64,000 nucleotides of DNA from Icerya purchasi. Its lineage: Eukaryota; Arthropoda; Insecta; Hemiptera; Monophlebidae. Shown here piece after piece: positions 49,029 to 60,035 of this stretch. A program made the translations under genes and the position numbers. The notes beneath the pieces were generated by a model. That model searched no databases. It saw only the letters and a list, made by a program, of their open reading frames with translations, and was not told where the DNA came from. Position 1 is the stretch's first letter. The number at the start of each line of letters is the position of its first letter. The DNA lies in contig CM077115.1 of the NCBI GenBank assembly GCA_039619475.1, forward strand, positions 150,046,274 to 150,110,273, read 5' to 3'.

Positions 49029-49070
49029 TTGCATTGGTTATAAAAACTTAAAATTTTATAACCAATGCAA
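49029..49070. repeat. Perfect 17-bp hairpin
   Basis: TTGCATTGGTTATAAAA, an 8-base loop, then the exact inverse. It starts 19 bases after the MITE target duplication. The function is unknown. Confidence 0.9.
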
Positions 49071-49744
49071 GTACATAAATAATAAAATTAAAAATTTATA
49101 AATATATTTAAAAAGCTATTTGGCAATAATAATCAAATGAAATAGAAAAAAGCAATAATATTATACAAAACAGTGATGATATTCTCAAGTCTATTATATG
49201 GTAATACTCGTATAATTTACAATGAAATGCTAAAGTTTCAAAAATTTCAAAATAGAATCATAACAATTAAACTAATGGTAAAATCTTCTTATAAAACAAT
49301 AAATTACGCAAAAGCATTTGTAACTGCCGGAATACTACCGTTAATTTAAAAACAGAACGTACTATAATTTTTTCAATCAAAAAAAAAAGTAGAACAAACA
49401 TGTTCGGCAATTATTCAAACAAACGATTTAAAATGAATAATAAAAGTTCAATAGCAATGCAGTTTAAAACATTTATCAACAATTAATATGTAGAAAAAAA
49501 TTTTTAAAACCTATGGTTAAATCAAAATGGAATAACTAAAAATTTGCTTCCCGACAATTAAAGATAAAATTTAGTAGCAGATTCTGTATTCTAAACTGCT
49601 ACTATCTACAGTTTATATTAGCTTTTGGGGATTTTAAAATCTACATCAAAAGGTTTAATATTGCGGACACGAATAATTTTGTATTAGTTATAATGAACAG
49701 CACAATATACAGTATATTACACAGAAATAACGGAAAATTACAGC

Positions 49745-49845
49745 GAATTGATACGGGAGAAAGAGAATATCCGGATCGAGACAAGTGTAACACCTCTGGT
49801 TTAATAACCGAGCACCTTGATTACTAGGCTGCGCTGAACTTTAAA
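49745..49845 (-). mobile_element. tRNA-derived SINE (family A), diverged copy
   Basis: On minus it reads GCAGCCTAGTAATCAAGGTG, then TATTAAACCAGAGGTGTTAC and CTCGATCCGG. It aligns with the SINE at 880-1125 over about 75 bases of the tRNA-like head. The 3' part is not recognisable. Confidence 0.6.
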
Positions 49846-50021
49846 TAAATACAAAAAAATAATTTAAAAATCATTTGCTTTACTCAGTTAAATTCTAATG
49901 TACAATGTCGTGTTGTTTAAAGATATATTTATATATACAGTTTATTAAACAGAATGTGTAAGATTACGATTAGCGTGAATAAACCACCACTTCCACTATA
50001 AAAATTAATATTATATTACCG

Positions 50022-51185
50022 AACAAGTTCACTCAAGCAAGGATGATGTTTCACGCGCTGAGGATTCCCGATGTCAAGTTAACGATAACTCTAATTTAGA
50101 CTTACATAATACTAAATTCAAAATAAAGAAATCTGATTTTTCCGGTCGCAAAAAGGGAGAGACAGATGATAACTTTTTCCGATTTATTCAAATTGTCAAT
50201 AACTTAAAACATTTTGTTAAGAAAATGAAATACGGTTTCGTTTCTGATAAACATCGATCTTTCAATCAATATATTACATGTCAGGGGAAAAAAATATTTT
50301 TTCCCAAAATGTTGAGCTTTCGGCGCTCCAAGGGCCTAATTTTAAATTTAGAATCCTGGATGTTCGAAACTAGAAAATATACGGGGATGCGCGTATTTTT
50401 AACCTTATTCAAAATTTTTAGCTATAATACTCGCGACATTAAGGGGGGAACACGTCAGTTTTCGCGTTGTTTTTTTGAACTTTCCGTCAATTTCGAAAGT
50501 TTCGTAAAAAAAATGAAATACGGTTTCTGTTACTGACAAAGATTGATCTTTCAAACCAATACATCACATGTCCGGAAAAAAAAAAATTTTCCCGAAATTT
50601 CGAACTTTCGGTGCCCCTCCTGAGGTCAAAACATGAAGTTGTAAGCTCGGCTATATTTTTCCTATAAAATGGTCCTTTATGCGTATGTTTGAGATACGTT
50701 TTGGTTTTCTCTACTTTTTTACTCGAGCTATTATTTACACGAACATAATTTTTTTGCTGTTTTTGGATCCAAATGGGTGGGGGGGGGGGATCTATATAAT
50801 TTTTTAACCGAAATTTTTTACTTTTATAAAAGAGTTTTTACGTTTAGTTTTAAATTTTGAATTTTACTTTTAAAGGGTTATTTGGTGTATGAATTTTTTA
50901 AAGGTGTTTAGCGGTCGTTTTAAATTTCATATATGTATTATGTATTCTGGAGTTTTTTTGCCTCCCAGGGTAATCGACTAGCTTGAAGTTATGGATATGG
51001 TTTTCAGAAGAATTTTACTTATAATTTACTCTCCAACTTTGAAGTTTATAAGTCGGACCCGTTCCTGAGTTATTGTATATTTTAATTTAATATTTTAATT
51101 GAATATGTTGGTCGTTTCTGAATCATCTTATTCGGATTATTCCGTACATTATATATGTACGGAATCCTAAAAAAGACATTATCGC
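50022..51185 (+). repeat. Dispersed repeat R, long copy
   Basis: About 1.2 kb, aligning with 58190-59020 in the same orientation. Shared landmarks in order: AACAAGTTCA, a GCTGAG-ATTCC block, GAAATACGGTTTCGTT-like DNA (twice here, at 50225 and 50514, 289 bases apart), ACTTTTAAAGGGTTATTTGGTG, GTAATCGACTAGCTTGAAGT, ATGGTTTTCAGAAGAATTTTA, and a terminal hairpin at 51145-51172 (ATTCCGTACAT inverted) ending GGAATCCTAA. Non-coding. The class is unknown. Confidence 0.75.
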
Positions 51186-51535
51186 AAACAGCTATAACGA
51201 GCAATATGCGCAATTTTGATAATTCATGAAGTAGAAGTGTTATATTGAAACTAGGACACAAAGTGATGTCGTTGCCCCTAATTCGGCCTATCTAGAGCAG
51301 TTTCTGACGAGTCTCACAATGTGAGAACCAAACTGGTCTTATCTCATGGTCTCTCCTTTCCCAAATATATGTACATATATCCACACACTATACAAAACTG
51401 AAAGTCTTAAATTAAATTTCAAAATTGACAAAAATTCAATAACTCGGATACGGAAACTAGCCTGAGCCCCCGCCTGCTTTTTAAGGGACCGCCCATGGTT
51501 TTTCAAAATTCGAAACCTAAGTGTAAAAAGTAATT

Positions 51536-52070
51536 TGTGCATTTTTTTTTATTGCTCGGACACGGAAATTAACTTTTTCGCTAATCCTAATTCCTTTTAT
51601 CTCTTGATTAATCCTGTTCCTCCTCCTCGTCCTTGGTTCTATGAGTTTCCCAGTTTGCGTCGGTCCATAATTACTAAATTATCTCGCCTCCGTTTCTCGC
51701 ATAGTCTCCTTCCTTCTTCTTTAAATCCCTTTTCCTTGGCTGAATCTCGTAATTATCCATTGGATCCTGAAGGTTCCCAGTATGTTTGCGATGCGAATCA
51801 CGTGCTCTTCGAGTGCTCCGGTTTATCTCGCGAGCGTGAGTTACTTTATTGTCATCTTTTAAAGCTTGGTCTTCCTGCTCCTTTCAACGCCTCTTATGTT
51901 CTTTCTCTACCTACTATCTCCGTTGTTCCTGTCCTAGGGGTGTTCCTTGATTCCATTGTCGACAGAATAAAAATATAATTTCTATTCTATTCCATGTATC
52001 TATTCCTTTTTGCTGGGCTAATGCTCTTTGCTAGCAAACCCAAGGGGGGTAAAAAAAAAAGAAAAAAAAG
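51536..52070 (+). pseudogene. I-like LINE 3' end (C-terminus)
   Basis: Opens in a 147-residue frame with RRSIITKLSRLRFSHSLLPS, then YVCDANHVLFECSGLSRE, ending VFLDSIVDRIKI and a stop at 51978. This is the linker after RNase H plus the Cys/His C-terminus of I-type ORF2. The 3' UTR ends GCTAGCAAACCCAAGGGGGG with an A-rich tail at 52050-52070. The frame is intact over its length, so this is among the youngest LINE ends in the window. 5' truncated at about 51536. Confidence 0.75.
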
Positions 52071-52084
52071 AGCTTTCGCTCGCC

Positions 52085-54345
52085 GCCTGCAGTCAAATTC
52101 CCGGTCTATAATAATTTTTTTCAAGTCAGCCGTAGCTCCTGGTTACCCCTCCTAGCTATTGTGACGATTTTTCAAATTCTACGCGTAGAGGTAAAAAATA
52201 AATCGGCACATATTTTATTGTCCCATTTCCAAATTAGCCTAAGAACATTTTCCCCAAAATTAGCCACCCTCTTAACGTTCATCCTCTCTTTTTATTGTTC
52301 GTACGTAATTTTTTTCTTTTTATTTCTTTTTTTTTATCGACCGTATCCATCCTACACTGTGTCGATAATTTGTTTCCAAATTTCCGAAGTAAGTATTCAA
52401 AATAAATCCAAGTATATTATCCAGTACCGGGTGTGATAAATTTTACTCGCGTCACGTTTAATTGTTCCTGACGAAACCGGTTACGTTTTTTATTTTTATA
52501 ATTATATTTCATTTCTTGCGTTCTTATCATTTTCATTTTCCGCTCCGTCGTTATCTGATTTTTGTTTTGTTTATTCGTTTAACTGATAATTCGTCTGAGG
52601 GGGGGGGGGTAAACCTCCGCTCATTTCTTTTTGCTTTGCTACTAAGGGCGTCAGTAATTCGGTCACACAAGTTAAATCCGTTAACAAATTAAATGAAAGT
52701 TCGCAACAATTATCTTCTCCGTCCGCGTCTATTTCATCTGTTTCGAAAGGCAATATTGTTTCGGTACAAAATATTAATGGGTTCGTCGACATGGATATTA
52801 CTGCTGGCTTCAATAATAATTCTATCGTTAATTCTTCCGATGTACTTGAATAACGCCACTTTCCGCGAGCACCATATTGGTCAAATCGTCGACACTTCGT
52901 AGAAAATTTGGAAAAAAAGCATTATCTATCTCCCTGTGGTGTCCTTAACTAAAAAGGTTCATAACACCGTTAGTGGTATTTTCCTCTTGTCTCCGGCTCC
53001 CGTAGCAACTTAATTGAACTTAATTTTGTATAAATTGCGGCAGCTAATAAATTTTTATTTCCGACGACGTCCAAAAGGAACTCAATATTCGATCTTTCAT
53101 ACCTCAATTCGTTTTATTCCGATTTGGTGTAGTCCGCGATGTCGATCTTCCGATATCTGGATCGTTAATATTCATTGTCTGCGCAAATTTACAACTGATA
53201 ACTCTCTTATTCCCATCCCAGTTGTCGAATTCACATTTATGAATTCCAATCTCCAATCCTCCATCACCACTAACCACATTAAAGTTTTATATGTTAAAAA
53301 TAAATAAATAAATTATAATAGAAAAAAAAATAAGAAAAAAACAAATCTTCAATCCTCTATTCTCTTTTATGATTTCTATCGAGATAAGGTTGAACTAATG
53401 ATTCGTAAACTAAAGCTTTGACATAGTTGCCTCCGTTTTGGTCACTCAATTGTTTCATGCCACAGCAAAAGTACTTGTCTCACTTGTACAGGCAGTCACT
53501 CTTTCGTTGAACGTTGTGCGGCTCAACATTTTCATTAACTTTATTTTATTATTGCCATGATTACAGAGTATGTAACTCCGAAACTCCACAGCGCTGGATA
53601 GATGTGATAAGAAAACAAACTGGATTACCTTTGCACCAATGTATGCAACGAGCAAAAGAAGATGGAGGGGTGTGGCGTGCAACATTCGGATTGCTACATG
53701 ATCACGGTACCCCCCGCAGGGGTGAACGACATAGAAGAGAAGAGAACTCCGAAACATGTCCGGCTGTGTTATATTTTCTAAATAATAATTATTTTCTGTG
53801 TAATACGTGTTTTTAATAAAGAATAGTACAGAAAATGGATTCGAACATTTATATTTTAAATGTAAACAACTCTTCTTTATACTTTTGCATCCTTGGCGGC
53901 GGTAACCATCGGACACTAGACCTTTCTTGTCCGACTTTTAAGGAGCAAGTTAAAATTCACAAAATAATAAAGAGTCTACAAAATGTCTCCTAATTCAAGG
54001 CCAGAAACATCAGCGAGGGCTCGATAGTTTTGCCTTTACATTTGCTAAGGTTTCAAACCCCGCTAATTTCACGGCTTTACCTAATCCTTCTTCCACTGCA
54101 CAAAGAGAAGTCATCGAAACTATTCTAGAATTTTTTTTTTCGGCTTATGATTCCGTCTCGCAAACACCGTTCCAACTCAAACTCTCCTAATCCTCTCAAT
54201 TCTTACTACTTTAATCTAATTCTAAACGTCGGCACTAAAGGCTACCGTTCTGTTATTCCTATTCACACTTCAAATTCTTCAATAGTCCCATCTTCCTCTA
54301 ATACCATGAACGCCGAACTTGGCTTCGGTCACTATTAACGTTTCT
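52085..54345 (+). pseudogene. I-like LINE 5' end and ORF1 (gag-like), split by an RTE fragment
   Basis: Starts just after the A-tail of the LINE at 51536-52070. The ORF1 landmarks are LRKFTTDNSLIPIPVVEFTF (53185-53240), CLRFGHSIVSCHSKSTCLTC then TGSHSFVERC (two zinc knuckles, about 53420-53520), and after the insertion GGGNHRTLDLSCPTFKEQ (last knuckle, about 53890-53945). ORF1 of this type binds RNA and forms the retrotransposition particle. Frameshifts and stops are present. A Ser/Asn-rich frame (54147-54338) ends the ORF. The element is lost after about 54560, where 9-base AAATATGAA-like tandem units occur. Confidence 0.65.
53532..53843 (+). mobile_element. RTE-like LINE 3' end inserted in LINE ORF1
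   Basis: A plus frame reads TPQRWIDVIRKQTGLPLHQC, then MQRAKEDGGVWRATFG, matching the RW-D-I-TGL-L--A-DR--WR C-terminus of RTE-type LINEs. AACATTT occurs on both sides (53525-53531 and 53844-53850), a candidate target duplication; joining the flanks restores the gag frame through the third knuckle. An AATAAA lies at 53814-53819 near the 3' end. Confidence 0.6.
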
Positions 54346-54569
54346 CCTAATAACTGTTCTTCTCTGTCTTCTCCAAAAATGTCTTAACCACTACCTTATT
54401 ATCCGCTCTCACTAGATTCGATATCCCTCATTTGAAGAACAAAATATTATCCATCTGTCAGTTTTTTTCCTTAGATATGGTGAATGGCGCCGTTTCCTCT
54501 ATTCCAAGTTTTTATTTTGTTCACTCTTAGCCTTTTTTCTCTTCTCAAATATCAAATATGAAATATGAA

Positions 54570-56270
54570 ATATCAAATATTTCTATTATAAAATTCCACG
54601 CGTGCGCAAGAAAGCGCAAGCAGTGGAGTACGATAGATGCGCACGAGAAGAGAATATTATAAAAAGTAAAAAGAAGGTTTCACATAAAAACTTTTAAACA
54701 CTTAAAATTATGATATTCTTTGATATATTTTAAATCAAATTAGAAATAAATTGCATATAAACAAAACTGTAAATAAGTATCCACATATCAGTCATTGAAT
54801 CCTCACATTTTACATTTCAAACATACATTCAGCCACCATAATATCCCATATCATATGTATACATTCATATCAAAAGTCGCGAAAGTATTTTAAGCACACA
54901 CACACATCCACACGTACTGCAACAAGTAAACAGCTAATTTTTCCCGTTTTTATTTTATTTTTATTTCAATTTATTTATTTACGAGTACTTTCAAAATACT
55001 GGAACATAAGTATCAATCATTTACGCCTGTGTTCGGAATTGTTTAGTAAAATTTTTACATTTATTGGTAAAAAGTTATATACATAACAGCTTCAGCATAC
55101 TTGAATTCTTGTATGAAATTTATAATCCAATTGTTCCTTTCCGTTTTCGCCTCATTTTGTTCCATTTCCGTGATACCAACATCACGATTTGTTTCCGCAG
55201 TCTCTACTTGAGTATTTTACAGTTTTATAGGGTGCTTCTTCGGTTTTTGCTTGTGCCCTTTATCTCAGTGGAAGTATTATTATTCGGGGGAAGGCAGATT
55301 GATGCAAACGATGAGTGATGTTGAAAGGTATATTTTTGCTGCAACAATTTTAGTGGTAGTTCGCATGTGTATTTGTTCAAAATGTATTGAAGACTTTAGG
55401 ACGAAACAGCACTAGACGACTAAAGAGCGGATCCGACCGATGCAATTATATTCAAGAATAGCATGTTAGGAGAGCAATTTTGTTTTGCCTGTTGCAAATA
55501 AATAATAGACGGATCGTATCGATGGATGAGAACTTTTAATTCCTCTAAATGACTGAAGAAACCACTACAATTTCAGCTTATGAGTGGTTTTCTATTATTT
55601 TTATGCATACCGAACAATATTATTGTTATTGCCGGCTAAGTTGCGAAATTTATCTTTAATGGTTATTTGATTTTATGAAAGAGCGGCGAAAAGGTTGATG
55701 ATGTCATTTAGTTTATGTGTTAGTTTGGCGAGTTTAGTTTTTATCGACTTGGTATTTAAATAAATTTCTCTGATCATTTTTATTATGTATATCTAACGGT
55801 GGGAAACATTAGAATATCTGTAATCGATTTTCTTTTAGTAATATCTGTTAATATAGAGAAATTAGTAGTTGAAAGTGAAAATTCTTTAGTTTAAATTTTT
55901 CGTTAATGACGTCTTCAATCAGTTTTGTAAGTTCTCTTATAGAAGGTTGTGAACTATATCTTGTTCTGATTCATTTTCGGGTGGATTTCGACTTGTCGGG
56001 GGAATGAAACTCCGGGTATTGTCGTTTTAGATTTAGTTCTAATAAGTTTCTTTTTGGTTTTCTTTATTATTTTTAGGGTTTTGGCAGATACTATATAGAT
56101 AATTAGGTTTGGTCGTTTTCTATTGAGGATAACGTTGAAGTAATTGGCAACGGCGGGCGTTTAATGACGTTGTTAGAGGAAGGAACATTCATAACATAGT
56201 GGAGGAGTTATGACTGTTTGATGTGTGAAGAGCGATCGATTTTCGTCGTTATTTCTGTGTTTTCTATATA
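54570..56270. other. Non-coding stretch
   Basis: No gene supported. The frame 55064-55318 has no recognised motif. The part right of about 55900 may continue the antisense LINE at 56280. Confidence 0.35.
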
Positions 56271-56279
56271 GTCTTCTCT

Positions 56280-56910
56280 ACTTCTTCATCATTAAAACTG
56301 ATTGCAATCGTCCGCTTTATGCCCTTTTGTACCACACAGATTGTCTAAGGAGAGGAAGATACGGTAGAAGTGATCGGAATATTTTTTTAGACTGAAGGAG
56401 CTTGGTAAAAATGAAAAATCATTTTCGGAACGTATATATAGTCGACTACTACTCCAAATTATGACTCGAGAAAAAACATGTTGTCTAAGGGATTAGCGCT
56501 TTAAAATGGCTATTGGAGATGAAAGTTTTAGTTTAAAAGTGTATTCGCAAGTATTTCTTTCGTTTTCTAAGTTTGAGAAAATTAGCGAGGTATCAGAGAG
56601 GATTAGGCTTTTTTCGGAGCTTTGAGTTTTCTCATTTTGATGAAACTATTTCCGTGATTAAAGTCTCCGCGTTCTGCTTGGAATTTTTCCACGAGATCGT
56701 TATTAGAGCGAAAAATGATGAACCTATTGCAACTAACTCGAGAGGCGGCTATAATATTTGTAGCGCATCCACAACAAGATGGATAGAGAGAAGATGGTCG
56801 AGAATTTTCACCCCTTGAATATGATTAAAAATAGTTGTTCGACCTTCCTTGGGAAAGGGTATTATTGTAATCGAAATAATTCGTTGTTTAATTTTATCTG
56901 CCTAGAGTAG
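56280..56910 (-). pseudogene. Probable R1-like LINE ORF1 (gag-like) remnant
   Basis: On minus, in several frames: PFPKEGRTTIFNHIQG, then AASRVSCNRFIIFRSNNDLVE, NSFIKMRKLKAPKKA (the GG-II-KN-ED-EKL and KKPKKRKP pattern of R1/Waldo-type ORF1), and near 56350 NLCGTKGHKADDCNQ, a zinc knuckle with its first Cys lost. Order and spacing fit, but every frame is broken. Confidence 0.45.
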
Positions 56911-57229
56911 ATGGGTCACACTTGGTCTTTCGAGTTTATAGTTGATAAAAGAGGAGGAAGTTATAAGTGATAATGTCTTTATCAGGAAGTAACGGCTCGC
57001 CGATTAACGAAGCGGTCTGGATAGAAAATTAACTTACCACGCGCGAAGGTAGAGGGAATGATAATAGATTACGGTTGCGATTAAAGGACTGGCGTGATGC
57101 GAACTGAAACACTGAGAAGAACGGATTACTTTACCACAAAGAACACACACGTGACGAACGCTTCCAAGGAAAGCATTCCAACCCGATCTCACTGATTTTA
57201 ATGAAATCGATATATGTATGTTGTAGAAC

Positions 57230-57785
57230 AGGAAAAAATAAAAGACCCCCCCCTCTCTATTTTTTGTATATCTGCTAATAAACTTATTAAGGGGGTGAAA
57301 ACTACCCACAAAGTAAACTAAAAAGAAAAACAGTTTTTTCTAAATATCTCTACTGGCACTTAATATTTTTTGGTAAAACGAAATGAAGATTACTCCTTGC
57401 GGGAAAGCAAGTAATTCATGATGATTTAAACAATAAGGGCTGCATCCCCTATTTTATAGCGGTTGAAAACCCATATTTATTTTATTATTTTTGTGATTAA
57501 AAATGGTAAAAAAATCTAAAAAAAACCTTCTTATCTAATAAAATGATAAAACGAAGTTGATCTGTTTCGGTATTTTTGGTAATATCTCCCCTAAAGGGGT
57601 AAACCATTCCTAACACAGAAAAACCAAAAACAGGAATTTCAAGCGGTCAGATTTTGAATTCAATTCGTGTACAAGGGTTTTCGAGGTCGCTGATTATGAA
57701 TCTGATTTCAAATTTTTAAAATTCAAAATGGTGAATCCAATTTGGCGGACGAAAATGTTAAAGATAATTTGAAAACATTACGCTG
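57230..57785. repeat. Unclassified low-copy-looking repeat with C/G blocks
   Basis: Contains CCCCTAAAGGGGTAAACC near 57588-57606 and a TTTTCGAGGTCGCTGATTATG block near 57678. Blocks of this kind recur in non-autonomous repeats of many invertebrate genomes (impression from memory). It leads directly into the palindrome at 57789. Confidence 0.3.
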
Positions 57786-57788
57786 TAG

Positions 57789-57930
57789 TAACTTCTGTCA
57801 GGAATTTTCAAAACAGGCCTAAGTATATTTTACCCGACTATTCTACCCCCTCCCCCGAAGGGGTGGAATATTAATTTTGGTAGTCGGATAATATACTTAG
57901 GCCAGTGTTGAAAATTTCTGACAGGAGTTA
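57789..57930. repeat. 142-bp palindrome
   Basis: Arms of about 65 bases: TAACTTCTGTCAGGAATTTTC and GGCCTAAGTATATT on the left, with their inverse on the right. The centre is a CCCC-TCCCCCGAAGGGG hairpin. A handful of mismatches. It probably forms the end or core of a MITE-like element. Confidence 0.85.
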
Positions 57931-58189
57931 TTGGCGGTGGACGATGTGCGCTTTTGTGATGTAACGGTTTCAATGTTCTTAACATGCATGAAAAGTGAAC
58001 AAAAACAACGAATAAAAAATTGAAACTAATAATATATCGTTCGATGATGAAAAATAATCAATCGGAAAAAATTATTTCATAATGCAATTGTAAGGATTGG
58101 AATCGTCACGCATGTGGTCAATGATATTTCTTCCGCAGGTTAAAAAATTAGCGAACTCAAGAAAAAAATAAAATGTGATAAAAAAAACA

Positions 58190-59025
58190 TAACAAGTTCA
58201 GCGGATGTTTCTCATTCGCTGAGTATTCCGGAAGTTACCTTTATCGAGAGACATGTTACTTTTCATGCTTTATTGAACTTTTCGGCAACTCCGAGAGTTT
58301 CGTTAAGGAAATGAAATATACGGTTTCGTTCCCATCAAATAGCGATCTTTCCATTGATGCATCACATGCCCGGAGAAAGTAATACTTTTTTCAAAATCTA
58401 AAGGGATATTGAAAGCTCGGTTATATGTTTCCTATAAAGCGGTACTTTATGAATATGTTTGAGATTCGTTTTGCTCTCCTCAACCTTTTTTTACTCAGGC
58501 TATTACTTGCGTGAACTTGGGAATGGTTAAATAATTTTTTAACCGTAATTTTTTTTTGATTTTATGAAAGGACTTCCGCATTTAGTTTTATATGTATTTT
58601 GAATTTTACTTTTAAAGGGTTATTTGGTGTGTGAATTTTTTTCAAGGTGATTTTAGCGGTCGTTTTGAATTCCATATATATATATGTATTATGTATTCTT
58701 GACGGGTTTTTTTGCCTCCCAAAGTAATCGACTAGCTTGAAGTTATAGATATGGTTTTCAGAAGAATTTTAATTGTAATTTACGCTCCAGTTTTGAAGAT
58801 TGTATATTTTAATTGAATGTTTTAATCGAATATTTTAATTGAATGTTTTAATCGAATATTTTAATTGAATGTTTTAATTGAATATTTTAATTGAATGTTT
58901 TAATTGAATATTAAATTAAATGTTTTAATTGAATATTAAATTAAATGCTTTAATTGAATATTTTGGTCGTTTCTGAACCGTCTTATTAGGATTGTTAACC
59001 GTACATTAAACGGAATCCTAAAAAT
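58190..59025 (+). repeat. Dispersed repeat R, second plus-strand copy
   Basis: Collinear with 50022-51185 but lacks the second 290-bp unit and the G-rich block. It shares ACTTTTAAAGGGTTATTTGGTG, GTAATCGACTAGCTTGAAGT and the end CGGAATCCTAA, and carries an expanded 13-bp array near its end. Confidence 0.75.
58804..58964 (+). repeat. 13-bp tandem array inside repeat R
   Basis: About 12 units alternating ATATTTTAATTGA and ATGTTTTAATCGA. The paralogous site near 51075-51108 has only about two to three units. Confidence 0.9.
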
Positions 59026-59898
59026 ATATGTGTACAAAAAACTTCGCATCGAACTTGCATTATCGAGCAGTGCAGAAATTGTGGTGGATAATTTTTAAGT
59101 AACGCTAAATGGAAACGTGTTTTTGTATTTCTCGACGACACGATACACGTTCGAGTTTTTCTAGATTTATTAATTCGCTGTGTTTCTAATTTAATTTTTA
59201 ATATAATTTCCAAAAATTCTTTCTGGTAACAAAAGAAAAAAACAAAAACAACAAAAAAAATAAAAATAAAAAACAGTCGAACATCCCACTTATGGGTGAA
59301 TTAGTTACCATTTTTTCAGATCGAAGTTGAAGTGAACCGCTGAGAATTCAATTAACTCGAATAGTCGATGGAATAATTGTTTTCGCTTTTTACACGATCT
59401 CATGGCATTCGAGACAGGGCTGGGCGGCGATTGGTTTTTATTATCGAAAAATGACCGTTTCTTTCGAAATACTAATGGCCAATTAATATTTCGACGGCTC
59501 CACAGAATAAGAACAGTGGCGCTATGGTCAGTCATTAACATTTTTATAAATAGCAGCGATGTCGACGACTTTGAGTTGAGGAGGCGGGGATGTGAGCTGC
59601 GTGATCGACTGAAGAACCGTCAAACGCACGTCCTCGTTCTTGTGTGTTGCATAGTAATTTCTAATGTGCGTACACCGTCAAAGGTATTCCCGAACTTTTA
59701 CATTAAAAATATTGCGTACGGTCGAGGAAGCGGTTGTCGAGCACAGTATGTAATTATTATTCTCCGAGGGACCAGGGTGCCATTCTCGTGGGACAGCGTG
59801 CTGCATCGGTGCTCAGGAATTCCGAACGCATAATAATAATAACACGACAAATAAAAAAAAAGCGAAAACGGGAAACAAATAACCCGGTAGGGATGAAG

Positions 59899-59906
59899 TA
59901 TAAAAG
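59899..59906 (+). promoter_or_regulatory. TATA-like box of the Methuselah-like gene
   Basis: TATAAAAG, 130 bases before the ATG at 60036, inside a GC-rich block starting near 59400. A DPE-like GGTCG lies at 59944. It would place transcription start near 59930 and give a 5' UTR of about 100 bases. No strong initiator was seen. The open frame 59402-59833 upstream is taken as promoter DNA, not coding. Confidence 0.4.
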
Positions 59907-60035
59907 ACGCGCAGAATTTTATTGCTGCCGCGGGTGGAGAGAAGGTCGTCGGTGAGCGCACGTGAATTCCAACGGCGACGTCTGCGAAGCATTTCGCGTT
60001 CGGACTCGGCAGTCGAAAGACGCAGTACAGTTCGG

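Larger units (their letters stand above)
47870..49350 (+). pseudogene. R1-clade-like LINE RT remnant, interrupted
   Basis: Near 48162 the plus frame reads MINFVDDVASITADKY, then INMSKTDLITFT, matching the YADDVA RT motif and the following -N-KT- motif of R1-type LINEs, with Y and A changed. The downstream piece at 49225-49345 reads KFQNRIITIKLMVKSSYKTINYA, then AFVTAGILPLI, matching the QR-L-YRTTS-AA-V-AGV-PL block after the RT. Between the two lie unrelated DNA and the MITE at 48713-49002. The 5' part (47870-48150) is open but unrecognised. Old and inactive. Confidence 0.5.

Noticed and set aside
55064..55318. 84-residue plus frame
   Set aside because: No recognisable domain or splice support; low-complexity aromatic content.
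59402..59833. 143-residue open frame upstream of the GPCR
   Set aside because: GC-rich promoter-side DNA opens frames on both strands; no motif, and the TATA box lies just downstream.
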